Of a DNA stretch of 64,000 bases, positions 34,669 through 43,245 are shown piece by piece. The notes beneath the pieces were generated by a model. The model was not told the origin of the DNA. It was given only the letters and a program-made list of their open reading frames with translations, and ran no database searches. Position 1 is the stretch's first letter, and each line of letters opens with the position of its first letter. Made by a program: the position numbers and the translations under genes. The stretch lies in assembly GCF_036607905.1 (NCBI RefSeq), contig NZ_CP144555.1, forward strand, positions 5,022,001-5,086,000. The letters run 5' to 3'. The DNA is from Streptomyces sp. SCSIO 75703 (lineage in GTDB: Bacteria; Actinomycetota; Actinomycetes; Streptomycetales; Streptomycetaceae).

Positions 34669-34712
34669 TTCACGTCACTTTGACGATGCCCATCGCGTCG
34701 CTGTGACGTGAA
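34669..34712. promoter_or_regulatory. Inverted repeat in the nadA-erpA divergent control region
   Basis: TTCACGTCAC (34669-34678) and its exact complement GTGACGTGAA (34703-34712) flank a 24-base spacer that itself contains the palindrome CGATGCCCATCG. AT-rich TATGATATATA on the nadA side adjoins the left arm. The arrangement suggests an operator serving one or both genes. Confidence 0.6.
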
Positions 34713-34867
34713 TCCCGGCGCCCGCATCGCTGTCCGCCCCCCGGGCCATGTGCGAGCATGAAGGGCAGGCCGAGGGGAAAAGAACGGGTCCGGCCCGGAA
34801 TGAATCCGCGGCCCCGCCGGTTGGAACCGTCGGCAAGCAGTCTCCGTACAACCCGGGAGAGATGTAG

Positions 34868-35224
34868 ATGTCCGTATCGGACGAGACCACCACCGTCACC
34901 GACGGCATCATCCTGACCGACGCCGCCGCGTCGAAGGTCAAGGCGCTGCTCGACCAGGAAGGCCGCGACGACCTGGCGCTCCGCGTCGCCGTCCAGCCCG
35001 GCGGCTGCTCCGGCCTGCGCTACCAGCTCTTCTTCGACGAGCGCTCGCTCGACGGCGACGTCCTGAAGGACTTCGACGGCGTCAAGGTCGTCACCGACCG
35101 CATGAGCGCCCCCTACCTGGTCGGCGCCACCATCGACTTCGTGGACACGATCGAGAAGCAGGGCTTCACGATCGACAACCCCAACGCCACCGGCTCCTGC
35201 GCCTGCGGCGACTCCTTCAGCTAA
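34868..35224 (+). CDS. erpA: ErpA-like A-type iron-sulfur insertion protein
   Basis: A 118-residue HesB/IscA-type carrier that delivers Fe-S clusters to apoproteins. The three invariant cysteines are present: C47 in PGGCSGLRY and C111/C113 in SCACGDSFS. The ATG at 34868 has a GGGAGAG site. NadA (4Fe-4S), encoded divergently, and LipA (two 4Fe-4S) are possible clients in this window. M. tuberculosis Rv2204c occupies the same relative position next to the cytochrome oxidase genes. Confidence 0.95.
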   Translation: MSVSDETTTVTDGIILTDAAASKVKALLDQEGRDDLALRVAVQPGGCSGLRYQLFFDERSLDGDVLKDFDGVKVVTDRMSAPYLVGATIDFVDTIEKQGFTIDNPNATGSCACGDSFS

Positions 35225-35321
35225 AGAGCGGACGGAACGCGAGCCTTCGAGGGCGGCGGCACCGGCGACCCGCCGGCACCGCCGCCCTTCGGCGTGCGCC
35301 GCCCCTTTCGGCCGGCTCGCG

Positions 35322-36857
35322 TCAGCGGGCGCCGGGCAGCCGGGCGCCCGGCTTGTGCGGCCGGATCGCGGTGCCGTCCGGCGCGACGACGGAACGCGCG
35401 CCGAGCGGCTCCTCCAGCCGCACCGTCCGCTCGTCCTCCCGCGCGAGCAGGACGCAGACCTTCCCCGGCTCCGCGCGCTCGGTCACGGTGACCGTCACCT
35501 CGTCCTTCCCGGCCTCGGCGGACGCCTCGTAGGAGGAGCAGACGCCGCCGGTGAAGTACACGGTCAGCTCACCGCCCTCCGCCCGGTACCCCTCGACGCG
35601 CACCTCCCGCGTCACGGACCCCTCCGCGGGGGCCGGGGAGCGCGTGGCCGCCGGCGCGAGGTGCGCCGGGTCGACCGCCGGGTACGTCACCGTCTCCGTG
35701 GACCTCGCGCCCGGCCGCCGCACCTCGAACAGCCAGGACGGCACCAGCACCGGCCGCCCCCGCACCGGATGCGCGGCCAGCCCGAACACCGCCTCCTCCA
35801 CCGACGCCGTCCCCGGCTCCGCGGCGCCCGGCCGCGCCGCGGGCCCGGCCGGGCAGGGCGCGGCGAGCCCCGCCCCCGGCGGCGGCCCCGTCTCCTCCAG
35901 CGGTACGGCGCTCGCGCAGCCGCCGACTCCGCCCGCCGGGCCCGCGCCCGGCGCGTTCAGCAGGTCCAGCGTCCGCCCGGCGTCCAGCACCGGGTACGCG
36001 TCGCCCCGCACCGGCGCCGCCATCCGGCCCCCGCCGCCGGACACCTCGCCCCCGGGGCCGACCAGCACCCCGGTCGTCCAGCCGCGGGTCGGCAGCCCGT
36101 CCACCACCGGATCGGCGTTCACCGCGCGCTGCGCGCCGGTCACCTGGCCCGCGTCGAGCCGGGCCGTCCCCAGCCCCAGCGCCTCCAGCACCGGCGCCGC
36201 CGCCTTCCTCGCCGCGGCCTCGTCCACCGGGGTGCCGCCGGACGGCGCCGGGCAGGCCCTGCCCTTGCGGCAGTCGTCGGAGCCGGGGGCGTAGCGCTGG
36301 AACGTCCAGGTGCCCGGCGCGGCCCGCTCCACCGTGAGCACCGCGCCCGAACCGCCGTCGACCCGGCCCGCCTTCCACGTCCCGCCGCGCTCCACCGGCG
36401 GGTCCGTCACGCCGAGCGCCTTCGCCAGCCGGGCCACGTCCGCCGCGCCGACCTCGCCCCGCGCCCGGTACACCGGCGCCGAACCGGGGCCCTCGGGCAG
36501 CGGGCCGGAGGCGCGGTAGCGGACGCCGGACGGATCGGGCTCGCCCGGGGCGATGCCGGCGCCGCCGGTGTCCGGCGCCGGGTGGTCGTCGAGCACCAGC
36601 GGCGGGGGAGTGCCGCCGCCCGCGGAACCGGCCGCGGTGCCGTCCGCGCGGGACTGGCCGGAGGCCGACGCCAGCCAGGCGCCGCCGCCCCCGGCGAGCA
36701 GCACCGCCGCGGCGACACAGGCCACGACCGCGCCCCGCGGACGCCGCCCCGGACGCGGGCCGCCCGCCCCGGGGACCTCCCCCGGGGCGCCGGAGGCGCC
36801 GGCCGCCTCCGGGGGCGCGGCGCCGCCCTCGTGGTTCCCGTCTCGCTCGGTGTTCAC
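35322..36857 (-). CDS. Membrane-anchored protein of unknown function
   Basis: A 511-residue protein. A Gly/Pro-rich cytoplasmic N-terminus of about 40 residues is followed by one membrane helix (GAVVACVAAAVLLAGGGGAWLA) and a long extracytoplasmic region rich in Pro, Gly and Ala, with cysteines in DDCRKGRACPAP and GGVCSSYEAS that could form disulfides. I see no enzymatic motif. The GTG at 36857 follows AAGGAG. Streptomycetes carry similar large exported proteins next to the adenosine-kinase-like gene, but their role is unknown to me. Confidence 0.8.
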   Translation of the reverse strand: MNTERDGNHEGGAAPPEAAGASGAPGEVPGAGGPRPGRRPRGAVVACVAAAVLLAGGGGAWLASASGQSRADGTAAGSAGGGTPPPLVLDDHPAPDTGGAGIAPGEPDPSGVRYRASGPLPEGPGSAPVYRARGEVGAADVARLAKALGVTDPPVERGGTWKAGRVDGGSGAVLTVERAAPGTWTFQRYAPGSDDCRKGRACPAPSGGTPVDEAAARKAAAPVLEALGLGTARLDAGQVTGAQRAVNADPVVDGLPTRGWTTGVLVGPGGEVSGGGGRMAAPVRGDAYPVLDAGRTLDLLNAPGAGPAGGVGGCASAVPLEETGPPPGAGLAAPCPAGPAARPGAAEPGTASVEEAVFGLAAHPVRGRPVLVPSWLFEVRRPGARSTETVTYPAVDPAHLAPAATRSPAPAEGSVTREVRVEGYRAEGGELTVYFTGGVCSSYEASAEAGKDEVTVTVTERAEPGKVCVLLAREDERTVRLEEPLGARSVVAPDGTAIRPHKPGARLPGAR

Positions 36858-36950
36858 CGCATCGCTCCTTCGGCCGTGTCGGGGGACGGCGGTGAGACGC
36901 GGTGGACGGACGTCCGGTTCCCGGTGACGGCACGCGTCACCCGGACGGCG

Positions 36951-37160
36951 TCAGTCGCCGTACTCCGACATGGCGTCCAGCAGCCGCGCCGACGTCCCCG
37001 GCACGCGCACGCCGTGCAGGAGCGAGAGCGGGACCGGGCGGGCCTCGCCGTCCGCCGGAGCCGACCAGCGCGCGGCCATGCGGGCGCAGTCGCCGCGCAG
37101 GGAGGCGAGGTCGCCCTCCAAGTCGGCGGGCGCGGGGGCGGTGGCCTCGATGTTCGTCAT
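36951..37160 (-). CDS. Small hypothetical protein
   Basis: A 69-residue protein (MTNIEATAPAPADLEGDLASLRGDCARMAARW ... SARLLDAMSEYGD), partly helical and without a recognised family. ATG at 37160 with only a weak ribosome site. It lies 93 bases upstream of the membrane-anchored protein on the same strand and divergent from the kinase gene, with a 14-bp palindrome between the starts. Confidence 0.6.
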   Translation of the reverse strand: MTNIEATAPAPADLEGDLASLRGDCARMAARWSAPADGEARPVPLSLLHGVRVPGTSARLLDAMSEYGD

Positions 37161-37199
37161 GGGGGCACCGTAGGCCGGTTCCGGGCGGGGCGGAAAGTT

Positions 37200-37213
37200 C
37201 TACCCTCGGGTAG
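37200..37213. promoter_or_regulatory. 14-bp palindrome in the divergent control region of the kinase gene
   Basis: CTACCCTCGGGTAG has 6-base perfect arms. It lies 40 bases above the small-protein start and 86 bases above the kinase start. The shape resembles sites bound by dimeric TetR-type repressors, but the regulator is unknown. Confidence 0.5.
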
Positions 37214-37298
37214 TTTCACCGCGGTGCCCCTTCCGCCCGGGGGGCCGCCGGGTAGCGTGGACTCCTCACCCGCCTCCCCCTCAGGAGAGAGTCACGCC

Positions 37299-38273
37299 GT
37301 GCGCATCGCAGTCACCGGCTCCATCGCCACCGACCACCTCATGACCTTCCCCGGCCGCTTCTCCGACCAGCTCGTCGCGGACCGGCTGCACACGGTCTCG
37401 CTCTCCTTCCTGGTCGACCAGCTCGACGTGCGCCGCGGCGGTGTCGCCGCGAACATCGCCTTCGGCATGGGGCAGCTCGGCACCCGCCCGGTCCTGGTGG
37501 GGGCCGCCGGTTCGGACTTCGCCGAGTACCGCGCCTGGCTCGACCGGCACGGCGTGGACACCGGCTCGGTGCGCATCTCCGAGACGCTGCACACCGCCCG
37601 CTTCGTCTGCACCACCGACGCCGACCACAACCAGATCGGCTCCTTCTACACGGGCGCGATGAGCGAGGCCCGCCTCATCGAGCTGAAGACCGTCGCCGAC
37701 CGGATCGGCGGCCTCGACCTGGTCTCCATCGGCGCCGACGACCCGGAGGCCATGCTCCGGCACACCGAGGAGTGCCGCTCGCGCGCCATCCCCTTCGCCG
37801 CCGACTTCTCCCAGCAGATCGCCCGCATGAACGGCGACGAGATCCGGATACTGCTGGACGGGGCGACCTACCTCTTCTCCAACGAGTACGAGAAGGGGCT
37901 CATCGAGACCAAGACCGGCTGGAGCGACGAGGAGATCCTCGGCCGCGTCGGCCACCGCGTCACCACCCTCGGCGCCCGCGGCGTGCGTATCGAGCGGGCC
38001 GGCGAGCCGCCCATCGAGGTCGGCTGCCCCGAGGAGGAGCGCAAGGCCGACCCGACCGGCGTCGGCGACGCCTTCCGGGCCGGCTTCCTCTCCGGCCTCG
38101 CCTGGGGCGTCGGCCTGGAGCGCGCCGCCCAGGTCGGCTGCATGCTGGCCACCCTCGTCATCGAGACCGTCGGCACCCAGGAGTACCAGCTCCGCCGCGC
38201 CCACTTCATGGAGCGCTTCACCAAGGCGTACGGCGACGAGGCCGCGGGCGAGGTCCGCGCCCACCTCGGCTGA
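37299..38273 (+). CDS. PfkB-family sugar/nucleoside kinase, adenosine-kinase-like
   Basis: A 324-residue ribokinase-fold enzyme. VRRGGVAANIAFGMGQLG is the N-terminal PfkB glycine motif, and DPTGVGDAFRAGFLSGLAWG contains the catalytic Asp and the anion hole. The length and position next to ctaC match M. tuberculosis AdoK (Rv2202c), an adenosine kinase of this unusual PfkB lineage, so purine salvage is the best guess. The GTG at 37299 follows AGGAGAGAG. It converges with the cysteine desulfurase gene with an 8-base gap. Confidence 0.92.
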   Translation: MRIAVTGSIATDHLMTFPGRFSDQLVADRLHTVSLSFLVDQLDVRRGGVAANIAFGMGQLGTRPVLVGAAGSDFAEYRAWLDRHGVDTGSVRISETLHTARFVCTTDADHNQIGSFYTGAMSEARLIELKTVADRIGGLDLVSIGADDPEAMLRHTEECRSRAIPFAADFSQQIARMNGDEIRILLDGATYLFSNEYEKGLIETKTGWSDEEILGRVGHRVTTLGARGVRIERAGEPPIEVGCPEEERKADPTGVGDAFRAGFLSGLAWGVGLERAAQVGCMLATLVIETVGTQEYQLRRAHFMERFTKAYGDEAAGEVRAHLG

Positions 38274-38281
38274 GCGCCCGG

Positions 38282-39664
38282 TCAGGAGACCCGGCGGACC
38301 ACGTAGGCCGCGCCCCGGTCCGCCGGCTCCTCGCCCACGTACTCCTGGCCGCGCATCTCGCACCAGGCCGGGATGTCCAGCCGGGCCGCCTCGTCGTCGG
38401 CGAGGACCCGTACCGTGCCGCCGACCGGCACCTCGCCGAAGACCTTGGCCAGCTCGATCACCGGTACGGGGCAGCGCCGGCCGAGCGCGTCCACGACCCG
38501 GTCGGCCCCCGCCCCCGGTGCCCCGGCCGCGGCGGCCGGCGCCCCCAGCCGGGACCGCACCTCGGCCACCGTGCCCGGCAGCACCTCCAGGAAGCGCTCG
38601 ACGTCCTCGGCGGAGGTGCCCGGCGGCAGGGAGACACGGACGTTGCCCTCGCTGAGCACGCCCATCGCGCGCAGCACATGGCTCGGCGTCAGGGTGCTGC
38701 TGGTGCAGGACGAGCCGGAGGAGACCGAGAAACCGGCCCGGTCCAGCTCGTGCAGCAGGGTCTCCCCGTCGACATAGAGACACGAGAAGGTCACGATGCC
38801 GGGCAGCCGGCGCTCCGGATCGCCGACCACCTCCACGTCCGGCACCAGGGCGGGCACCCGGGCCCGGATGCGCCCGGTCAGCTCCCGCAGCCGGGCCGCC
38901 TCCCGCGCCGCGTCGGCCCGCACCGCCCGCAGCGAGGCGGCGGCGGCCACGATCGCCGGGATGTTCTCGAAACCGGCCGACCGCCCCGACTCGCGCTCGT
39001 CACCCGGCCCCGCGGGCGCGAACCGCACGCCCTTGCGCACCACGAGCAGCCCGACCCCGGAGGGGCCGCCCCACTTGTGGGCACTGGCCGCGAGCAGCGA
39101 CCAGGCGCCCGGCACCGGGCCCCAGCCCAGCGACTGGGCCGCGTCCACCAGCAGCGGCACGCCCGCGGCCCGGCACGCCTCGGCCACCTCGGCCACCGGC
39201 TGCTCGGTGCCCACCTCGTGGTTGGCCGACTGGAGGCACGCCAGGGCCGTGCCGGGGCGCAGGGCACCGGCGTACGCCGCCGGGTCCACCGCGGCCGTGC
39301 GGTCCACGGCGAGCCGGGTCACCGTGCCGCCGGCGGCCTCGTGCGCCTCGGCCACATGGAGCACGGACGAGTGTTCGACGGCTGACACGATGAGGTGGTC
39401 GCCGGTGCGGCGGCGGCCGGCCAGCGCGCCCGCGACGCCCTCGTGCACCGCGCGGGTGCCCGAGGGGGTGAACACCAGCTCGTCGGGGCGGCACCCCACC
39501 GCCTCCGCGGCGGCCTCGCGGGCCGCGTCCAGCAGCATCCGGGCCCGCCGGCCCTCCCGGTACAGCCGCGCGGGATCGGCCCAGCCCTCGTCCAGGGAGG
39601 CCAGGAGCGCCTGGCGGGCGACGGGGTGGAGGGGGGCGGCGGAGGCGGCATCGAAGTAGGACAC
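38282..39664 (-). CDS. Cysteine desulfurase fused to a TusA-like sulfur carrier domain
   Basis: A 460-residue fusion. Residues 1 to about 370 are a class-V, PLP-dependent cysteine desulfurase (YFDAASAAPLHP start, SAVEHSSVLHVAEAHE, VDAAQSLGWGP, PLP lysine in SAHKWGGPSGVG, active-site cysteine loop SSGSSCTSSTLTPSHVL). Residues about 385-460 are a TusA/SirA domain (VDALGRRCPVPVIELAKVFGEVPVGGTVRVLADDE) whose cysteine can receive persulfide sulfur. GTG at 39664. It is divergent from the cytochrome oxidase operon. A role in sulfur transfer or Fe-S/thiolation is inferred. Confidence 0.93.
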   Translation of the reverse strand: MSYFDAASAAPLHPVARQALLASLDEGWADPARLYREGRRARMLLDAAREAAAEAVGCRPDELVFTPSGTRAVHEGVAGALAGRRRTGDHLIVSAVEHSSVLHVAEAHEAAGGTVTRLAVDRTAAVDPAAYAGALRPGTALACLQSANHEVGTEQPVAEVAEACRAAGVPLLVDAAQSLGWGPVPGAWSLLAASAHKWGGPSGVGLLVVRKGVRFAPAGPGDERESGRSAGFENIPAIVAAAASLRAVRADAAREAARLRELTGRIRARVPALVPDVEVVGDPERRLPGIVTFSCLYVDGETLLHELDRAGFSVSSGSSCTSSTLTPSHVLRAMGVLSEGNVRVSLPPGTSAEDVERFLEVLPGTVAEVRSRLGAPAAAAGAPGAGADRVVDALGRRCPVPVIELAKVFGEVPVGGTVRVLADDEAARLDIPAWCEMRGQEYVGEEPADRGAAYVVRRVS

Positions 39665-40019
39665 GCCCCCACGCTACGACGCCCGCACGCGGCGGTGACG
39701 GGCCCCGGCGGGCCGCCGCGGGCCCGGGGAAGGCTTCCGGCGGGCGCCCGGGGGAGCGGTTCCGGTTCACCCGGAAGGGGGCGGGGGTCCCGTACGGGCG
39801 CGTGCCCGACACCCCGTCACATGCGGTTCCGGCCCCGGCCGTCCCACCCCTTCGGGGTGACCCGCCGCGCGTATGGCACCCTCCCCGCGACCCGCCGGAA
39901 GGCGTCCAGTAGGGTTTGGTCCGCATAAACATCAAACCCCTGCCCGACGCAGGGCGGCGACCGACCAGCGAGAAGGCCGCAGCCAACCAGCGCGGGCGAG
40001 ACTCTCGGGAAGGCGCTAC
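39665..40019. other. Control region between the desulfurase gene and ctaC
   Basis: A divergent intergenic region of 355 bases. It has a TAGGGT hexamer at 39910-39915 that may be a -10 element, without a convincing -35. The inverted repeat GGGTTTG/CAAACCC (39912-39918, 39933-39939) overlaps a second hairpin, CCCTGC/GCAGGG (39938-39943, 39949-39954). The part at 39680-39900 shows nothing specific. Confidence 0.5.
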
Positions 40020-40979
40020 GTGAGTCCCAACGGCTCCGACCGCTCGCCGCGGCGCCCGATGCGGCGGAAGCTGCTGCAGGCAATGACCGCGGGCCTGGTC
40101 CTGGCGACCGCCACCGGTTGCACATACAAGGACTTCCCCCGCCTTGGCATGCCCACCCCGACCACGGAAGAGGCTCCGCGGATCCTCTCCCTGTGGCAGG
40201 GGTCCTGGGCTGCCGCGCTCGCCGTCGGCGTGCTGGTGTGGGGCCTGATCCTGTGGAGTGCTTTCTTCCACCGGCGCAGCCGCACCAAGGTCGAGGTTCC
40301 ACCGCAGACCAGGTACAACCTGCCCATCGAGGCGCTGTACACCATGGTTCCGCTCGTCATCGTCTCGGTGCTGTTCTACTTCACCGCCCGTGACGAATCC
40401 GAGCTCATGAGCCTGAAGAAGCAGCCCGACGTCACCGTCAACGTGGTCGGCTTCCAGTGGAGCTGGTGCTTCAACTACGTCGAGAACGTCGAGGGCTCCA
40501 CCGGCGACGCGAAGACCTCCAAGGAACTGGACGGCATCCCCGACCGGTTCAAGGCGGAGTTCCCCGCGAACGCCGGCGGTGCCTACGACTGCGGAATCCC
40601 TGGCACGCGGAACCCGCAGAACAACAACCCGGGCCCGACCCTCTGGCTCCCCAAGGGCAAGACGGTCCGCTTCGTCCTGACCTCGCGGGACGTCATCCAC
40701 TCCTTCTGGGTGGTGCCGTTCCTGATGAAGCAGGACATCATCCCGGGCCACACCAACGCCTTCGAGGTGACCCCCAACAAGGAGGGCACCTTCTTCGGCA
40801 AGTGCGCCGAGCTCTGCGGCGTGGACCACTCCCGGATGCTGTTCAACGTGAAGGTCGTCTCCCCTGAGCGCTACGAGCAGCACCTCAAGGACCTCGCGAA
40901 GAAGGGGCAGACCGGTTACGTTCCCGCCGGCATCGCGCAGACGAGCCACGAGAAGAACCGGGAGACGAACAACCTGTGA
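40020..40979 (+). CDS. ctaC: Cytochrome c oxidase subunit II (aa3 type)
   Basis: The 319-residue CuA subunit accepts electrons from the bcc complex. It is a lipoprotein (lipobox LATATGC, C34) with two membrane helices (AALAVGVLVWGLILWSAFF and LYTMVPLVIVSVLFYFTA). The extracellular cupredoxin domain has the complete CuA set: H227 in DVIHSFWVVPF and C262, C266, H270, M273 in CAELCGVDHSRM. An insertion of about 45 residues (NVEGSTGDAKTSKELDG ...) separates the first cupredoxin strands, as in other actinobacteria. The GTG at 40020 follows GGGAAGG. Its stop overlaps the ctaD start as GTGA. Confidence 0.97.
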   Translation: MSPNGSDRSPRRPMRRKLLQAMTAGLVLATATGCTYKDFPRLGMPTPTTEEAPRILSLWQGSWAAALAVGVLVWGLILWSAFFHRRSRTKVEVPPQTRYNLPIEALYTMVPLVIVSVLFYFTARDESELMSLKKQPDVTVNVVGFQWSWCFNYVENVEGSTGDAKTSKELDGIPDRFKAEFPANAGGAYDCGIPGTRNPQNNNPGPTLWLPKGKTVRFVLTSRDVIHSFWVVPFLMKQDIIPGHTNAFEVTPNKEGTFFGKCAELCGVDHSRMLFNVKVVSPERYEQHLKDLAKKGQTGYVPAGIAQTSHEKNRETNNL

Positions 40980-42712
40980 GCATCCTCAATGAACCCCAGG
41001 GTGCCTCGGCGGCTGTGGACTCGTACGAGAACGAGCTGCCGGTACGGCGCAAGCAGCCTGGCAACGTCGTGGTCAAGTGGCTGACGACCACCGACCACAA
41101 GACGATCGGCACGCTGTACCTCGCGACGTCGTTCGCCTTCTTCGTCATCGGCGGCGTGATGGCGCTCGTGATGCGCGCCGAGCTGGCCCGTCCGGGCACG
41201 CAGATCATGTCGAACGAGCAGTTCAACCAGGCGTTCACCATGCACGGCACGGTGATGCTCCTGATGTTCGCGACGCCGCTCTTCGCGGGCTTCGCGAACT
41301 GGATCATGCCGCTCCAGATCGGCGCCCCCGACGTCGCGTTCCCGCGGCTGAACATGTTCGCCTACTGGCTCTACCTGTTCGGCTCGCTGATCGCGCTGGG
41401 CGGCTTCCTCACCCCGCAGGGCGCGGCCGACTTCGGCTGGTTCGCCTACTCGCCGCTGACCGACACCGTGCACTCGCCGGGCCTGGGCGCGGACCTGTGG
41501 ATCATGGGTCTCGCCTTCCAGGGCTTCGGCACCATCCTCGGCTCGGTCAACTTCATCACCACGATCATCTGCATGCGCGCACCCGGCATGACGATGTTCC
41601 GCATGCCGATCTTCACCTGGAACGTCCTGCTGACCGGTCTGCTGGTCCTGCTGGCCTTCCCCGTGCTGGCCGCCGCGCTGCTGGCGCTGGAGGTGGACCG
41701 CAAGTTCGGTGCCCACATCTTCGACTCCGCCAACGGCGGGGCCCTGTTGTGGCAGCACCTGTTCTGGTTCTTCGGCCACCCCGAGGTGTACATCATCGCG
41801 CTGCCGTTCTTCGGCATCGTCAGTGAGATCGTCCCGGTCTTCTCCCGGAAGCCGATCTTCGGCTACATGGGCCTGGTCGGTGCGACGATCGCGATCGCGG
41901 GTCTGTCCATCACGGTGTGGGCCCACCACATGTACGTGACGGGCGGCGTACTGCTCCCGTTCTTCGCCTTCATGACCTTCCTGATCGCGGTCCCGACCGG
42001 AGTGAAGTTCTTCAACTGGGTCGGCACCATGTGGAAGGGCTCCATCAGCTTCGAGACACCGATGCTGTGGTCGGCCGGCTTCCTGGTCACCTTCCTCTTC
42101 GGTGGTCTGACCGGTGTCATCCTGGCCTCGCCGCCGCTGGACTTCCACGTCTCCGACTCGTACTTCGTGGTGGCCCACTTCCACTACGTCGTCTTCGGCA
42201 CCGTGGTGTTCGCGATGTTCGCCGGCTTCCACTTCTGGTGGCCGAAGTTCACCGGCAAGATGCTCGACGAGCGCCTGGGCAAGATCACGTTCTGGACGCT
42301 GTTCGTCGGCTTCCACGGCACCTTCCTGGTCCAGCACTGGCTGGGCGCCGAGGGCATGCCGCGCCGGTACGCGGACTACCTGGCGGCCGACGGCTTCACC
42401 TTCCTGAACACCGTCTCCACCATCGCCTCGTTCCTGCTGGGCCTGTCGATCCTGCCGTTCTTCTACAACATCTGGAAGACGGCCAAGTACGGCAAGCCGG
42501 TCGGCGTGGACGACCCGTGGGGCTACGGCCGTTCGCTGGAGTGGGCGACCTCCTGCCCGCCGCCGCGGCACAACTTCCTCACCCTGCCGCGCATCCGCAG
42601 CGAATCCCCGGCGTTCGACCTGCACCACCCGGAGATCGCCGCCCTGGACCAGCTCGAGAACACCGGTCACGGTGACAAGGCCCTCGCCGGCGGCAAGGAG
42701 GCGGGCAAGTGA
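40976..42712 (+). CDS. ctaD: Cytochrome c oxidase subunit I (aa3 type)
   Basis: The 578-residue catalytic subunit with 12 membrane helices carries haem a and the haem a3-CuB centre. Recognisable are the haem a ligand region FTMHGTVMLLMF, CuB and K-channel segment HLFWFFGHPEVYIIALPFFG, the His pair in VWAHHMYVTGG, and VVAHFHYVVFGTVVFAMFAG with the haem ligands. The GTG start overlaps the ctaC stop by four bases, and its own stop overlaps ctaF in the same way, so the three genes are translationally coupled. A soluble tail of about 40 residues ends in GGKEAGK. Confidence 0.98.
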   Translation: MSILNEPQGASAAVDSYENELPVRRKQPGNVVVKWLTTTDHKTIGTLYLATSFAFFVIGGVMALVMRAELARPGTQIMSNEQFNQAFTMHGTVMLLMFATPLFAGFANWIMPLQIGAPDVAFPRLNMFAYWLYLFGSLIALGGFLTPQGAADFGWFAYSPLTDTVHSPGLGADLWIMGLAFQGFGTILGSVNFITTIICMRAPGMTMFRMPIFTWNVLLTGLLVLLAFPVLAAALLALEVDRKFGAHIFDSANGGALLWQHLFWFFGHPEVYIIALPFFGIVSEIVPVFSRKPIFGYMGLVGATIAIAGLSITVWAHHMYVTGGVLLPFFAFMTFLIAVPTGVKFFNWVGTMWKGSISFETPMLWSAGFLVTFLFGGLTGVILASPPLDFHVSDSYFVVAHFHYVVFGTVVFAMFAGFHFWWPKFTGKMLDERLGKITFWTLFVGFHGTFLVQHWLGAEGMPRRYADYLAADGFTFLNTVSTIASFLLGLSILPFFYNIWKTAKYGKPVGVDDPWGYGRSLEWATSCPPPRHNFLTLPRIRSESPAFDLHHPEIAALDQLENTGHGDKALAGGKEAGK

Positions 42713-43107
42713 AGATCCAGGGCAAGATGTTCCTCTGGCTGAGCGCCTTCATCCTCGTCGTGGCGATCGCCTACGGCGCGTGGTCGAAGGAGCCGGCCGG
42801 TGCCACCATCCTCTTCCTGGCCTTCTGCCTGTGCCTGATGGTCGGCTTCTACCTCGGCTTCACGGCCAGGCGGGTCGACGTCGGCGCCCAGGACGACACG
42901 GACGCGGACGTGGCCGACGACGCCGGCGAGGTCGGGTTCTTCAGCCCGCACAGCTGGCAGCCGCTGGGCCTGGCGTCCGGTGTGGCGCTCGGCTTCATCG
43001 GCATCGCCGTGGGCTGGTGGATCATGTACTTCTCCATCCCGATCATCGTGATCAGCATCTGGGGCTGGGTCTTCGAGTACTACCGGGGCGAGAACCGCAC
43101 CCAGTAG
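42709..43107 (+). CDS. ctaF: Cytochrome c oxidase subunit IV (actinobacterial CtaF)
   Basis: A 132-residue small subunit with four membrane helices in two pairs (FLWLSAFILVVAIAYGAW, TILFLAFCLCLMVGFYLGF, then two after residue 80) joined by an acidic loop (VGAQDDTDADVADDAGEVG). It is specific to actinobacterial aa3 oxidases and helps bind the bcc complex in the supercomplex. GTG start overlapping the ctaD stop. A hairpin terminator follows. Confidence 0.95.
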   Translation: MKIQGKMFLWLSAFILVVAIAYGAWSKEPAGATILFLAFCLCLMVGFYLGFTARRVDVGAQDDTDADVADDAGEVGFFSPHSWQPLGLASGVALGFIGIAVGWWIMYFSIPIIVISIWGWVFEYYRGENRTQ

Positions 43108-43130
43108 GCACCCGGCACCGCCCGGCACCG

Positions 43131-43168
43131 AGGGGCCCGGACACTCCGTCAGGAGCGTCCGGGCCCCT
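43131..43168 (+). terminator. Terminator of the ctaCDF operon
   Basis: AGGGGCCCGGAC (43131-43142) pairs with GTCCGGGCCCCT (43157-43168). The stem continues past one mismatch through CTCC/GGAG to a small loop. Confidence 0.85.
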
Positions 43169-43245
43169 TCGCGTGCCCCGCCCGCGCTCACTCGCACGGG
43201 CTACCACGCGGTGCCGCCGCCGACGTCCCTCCCTAGCGTGAGGCC

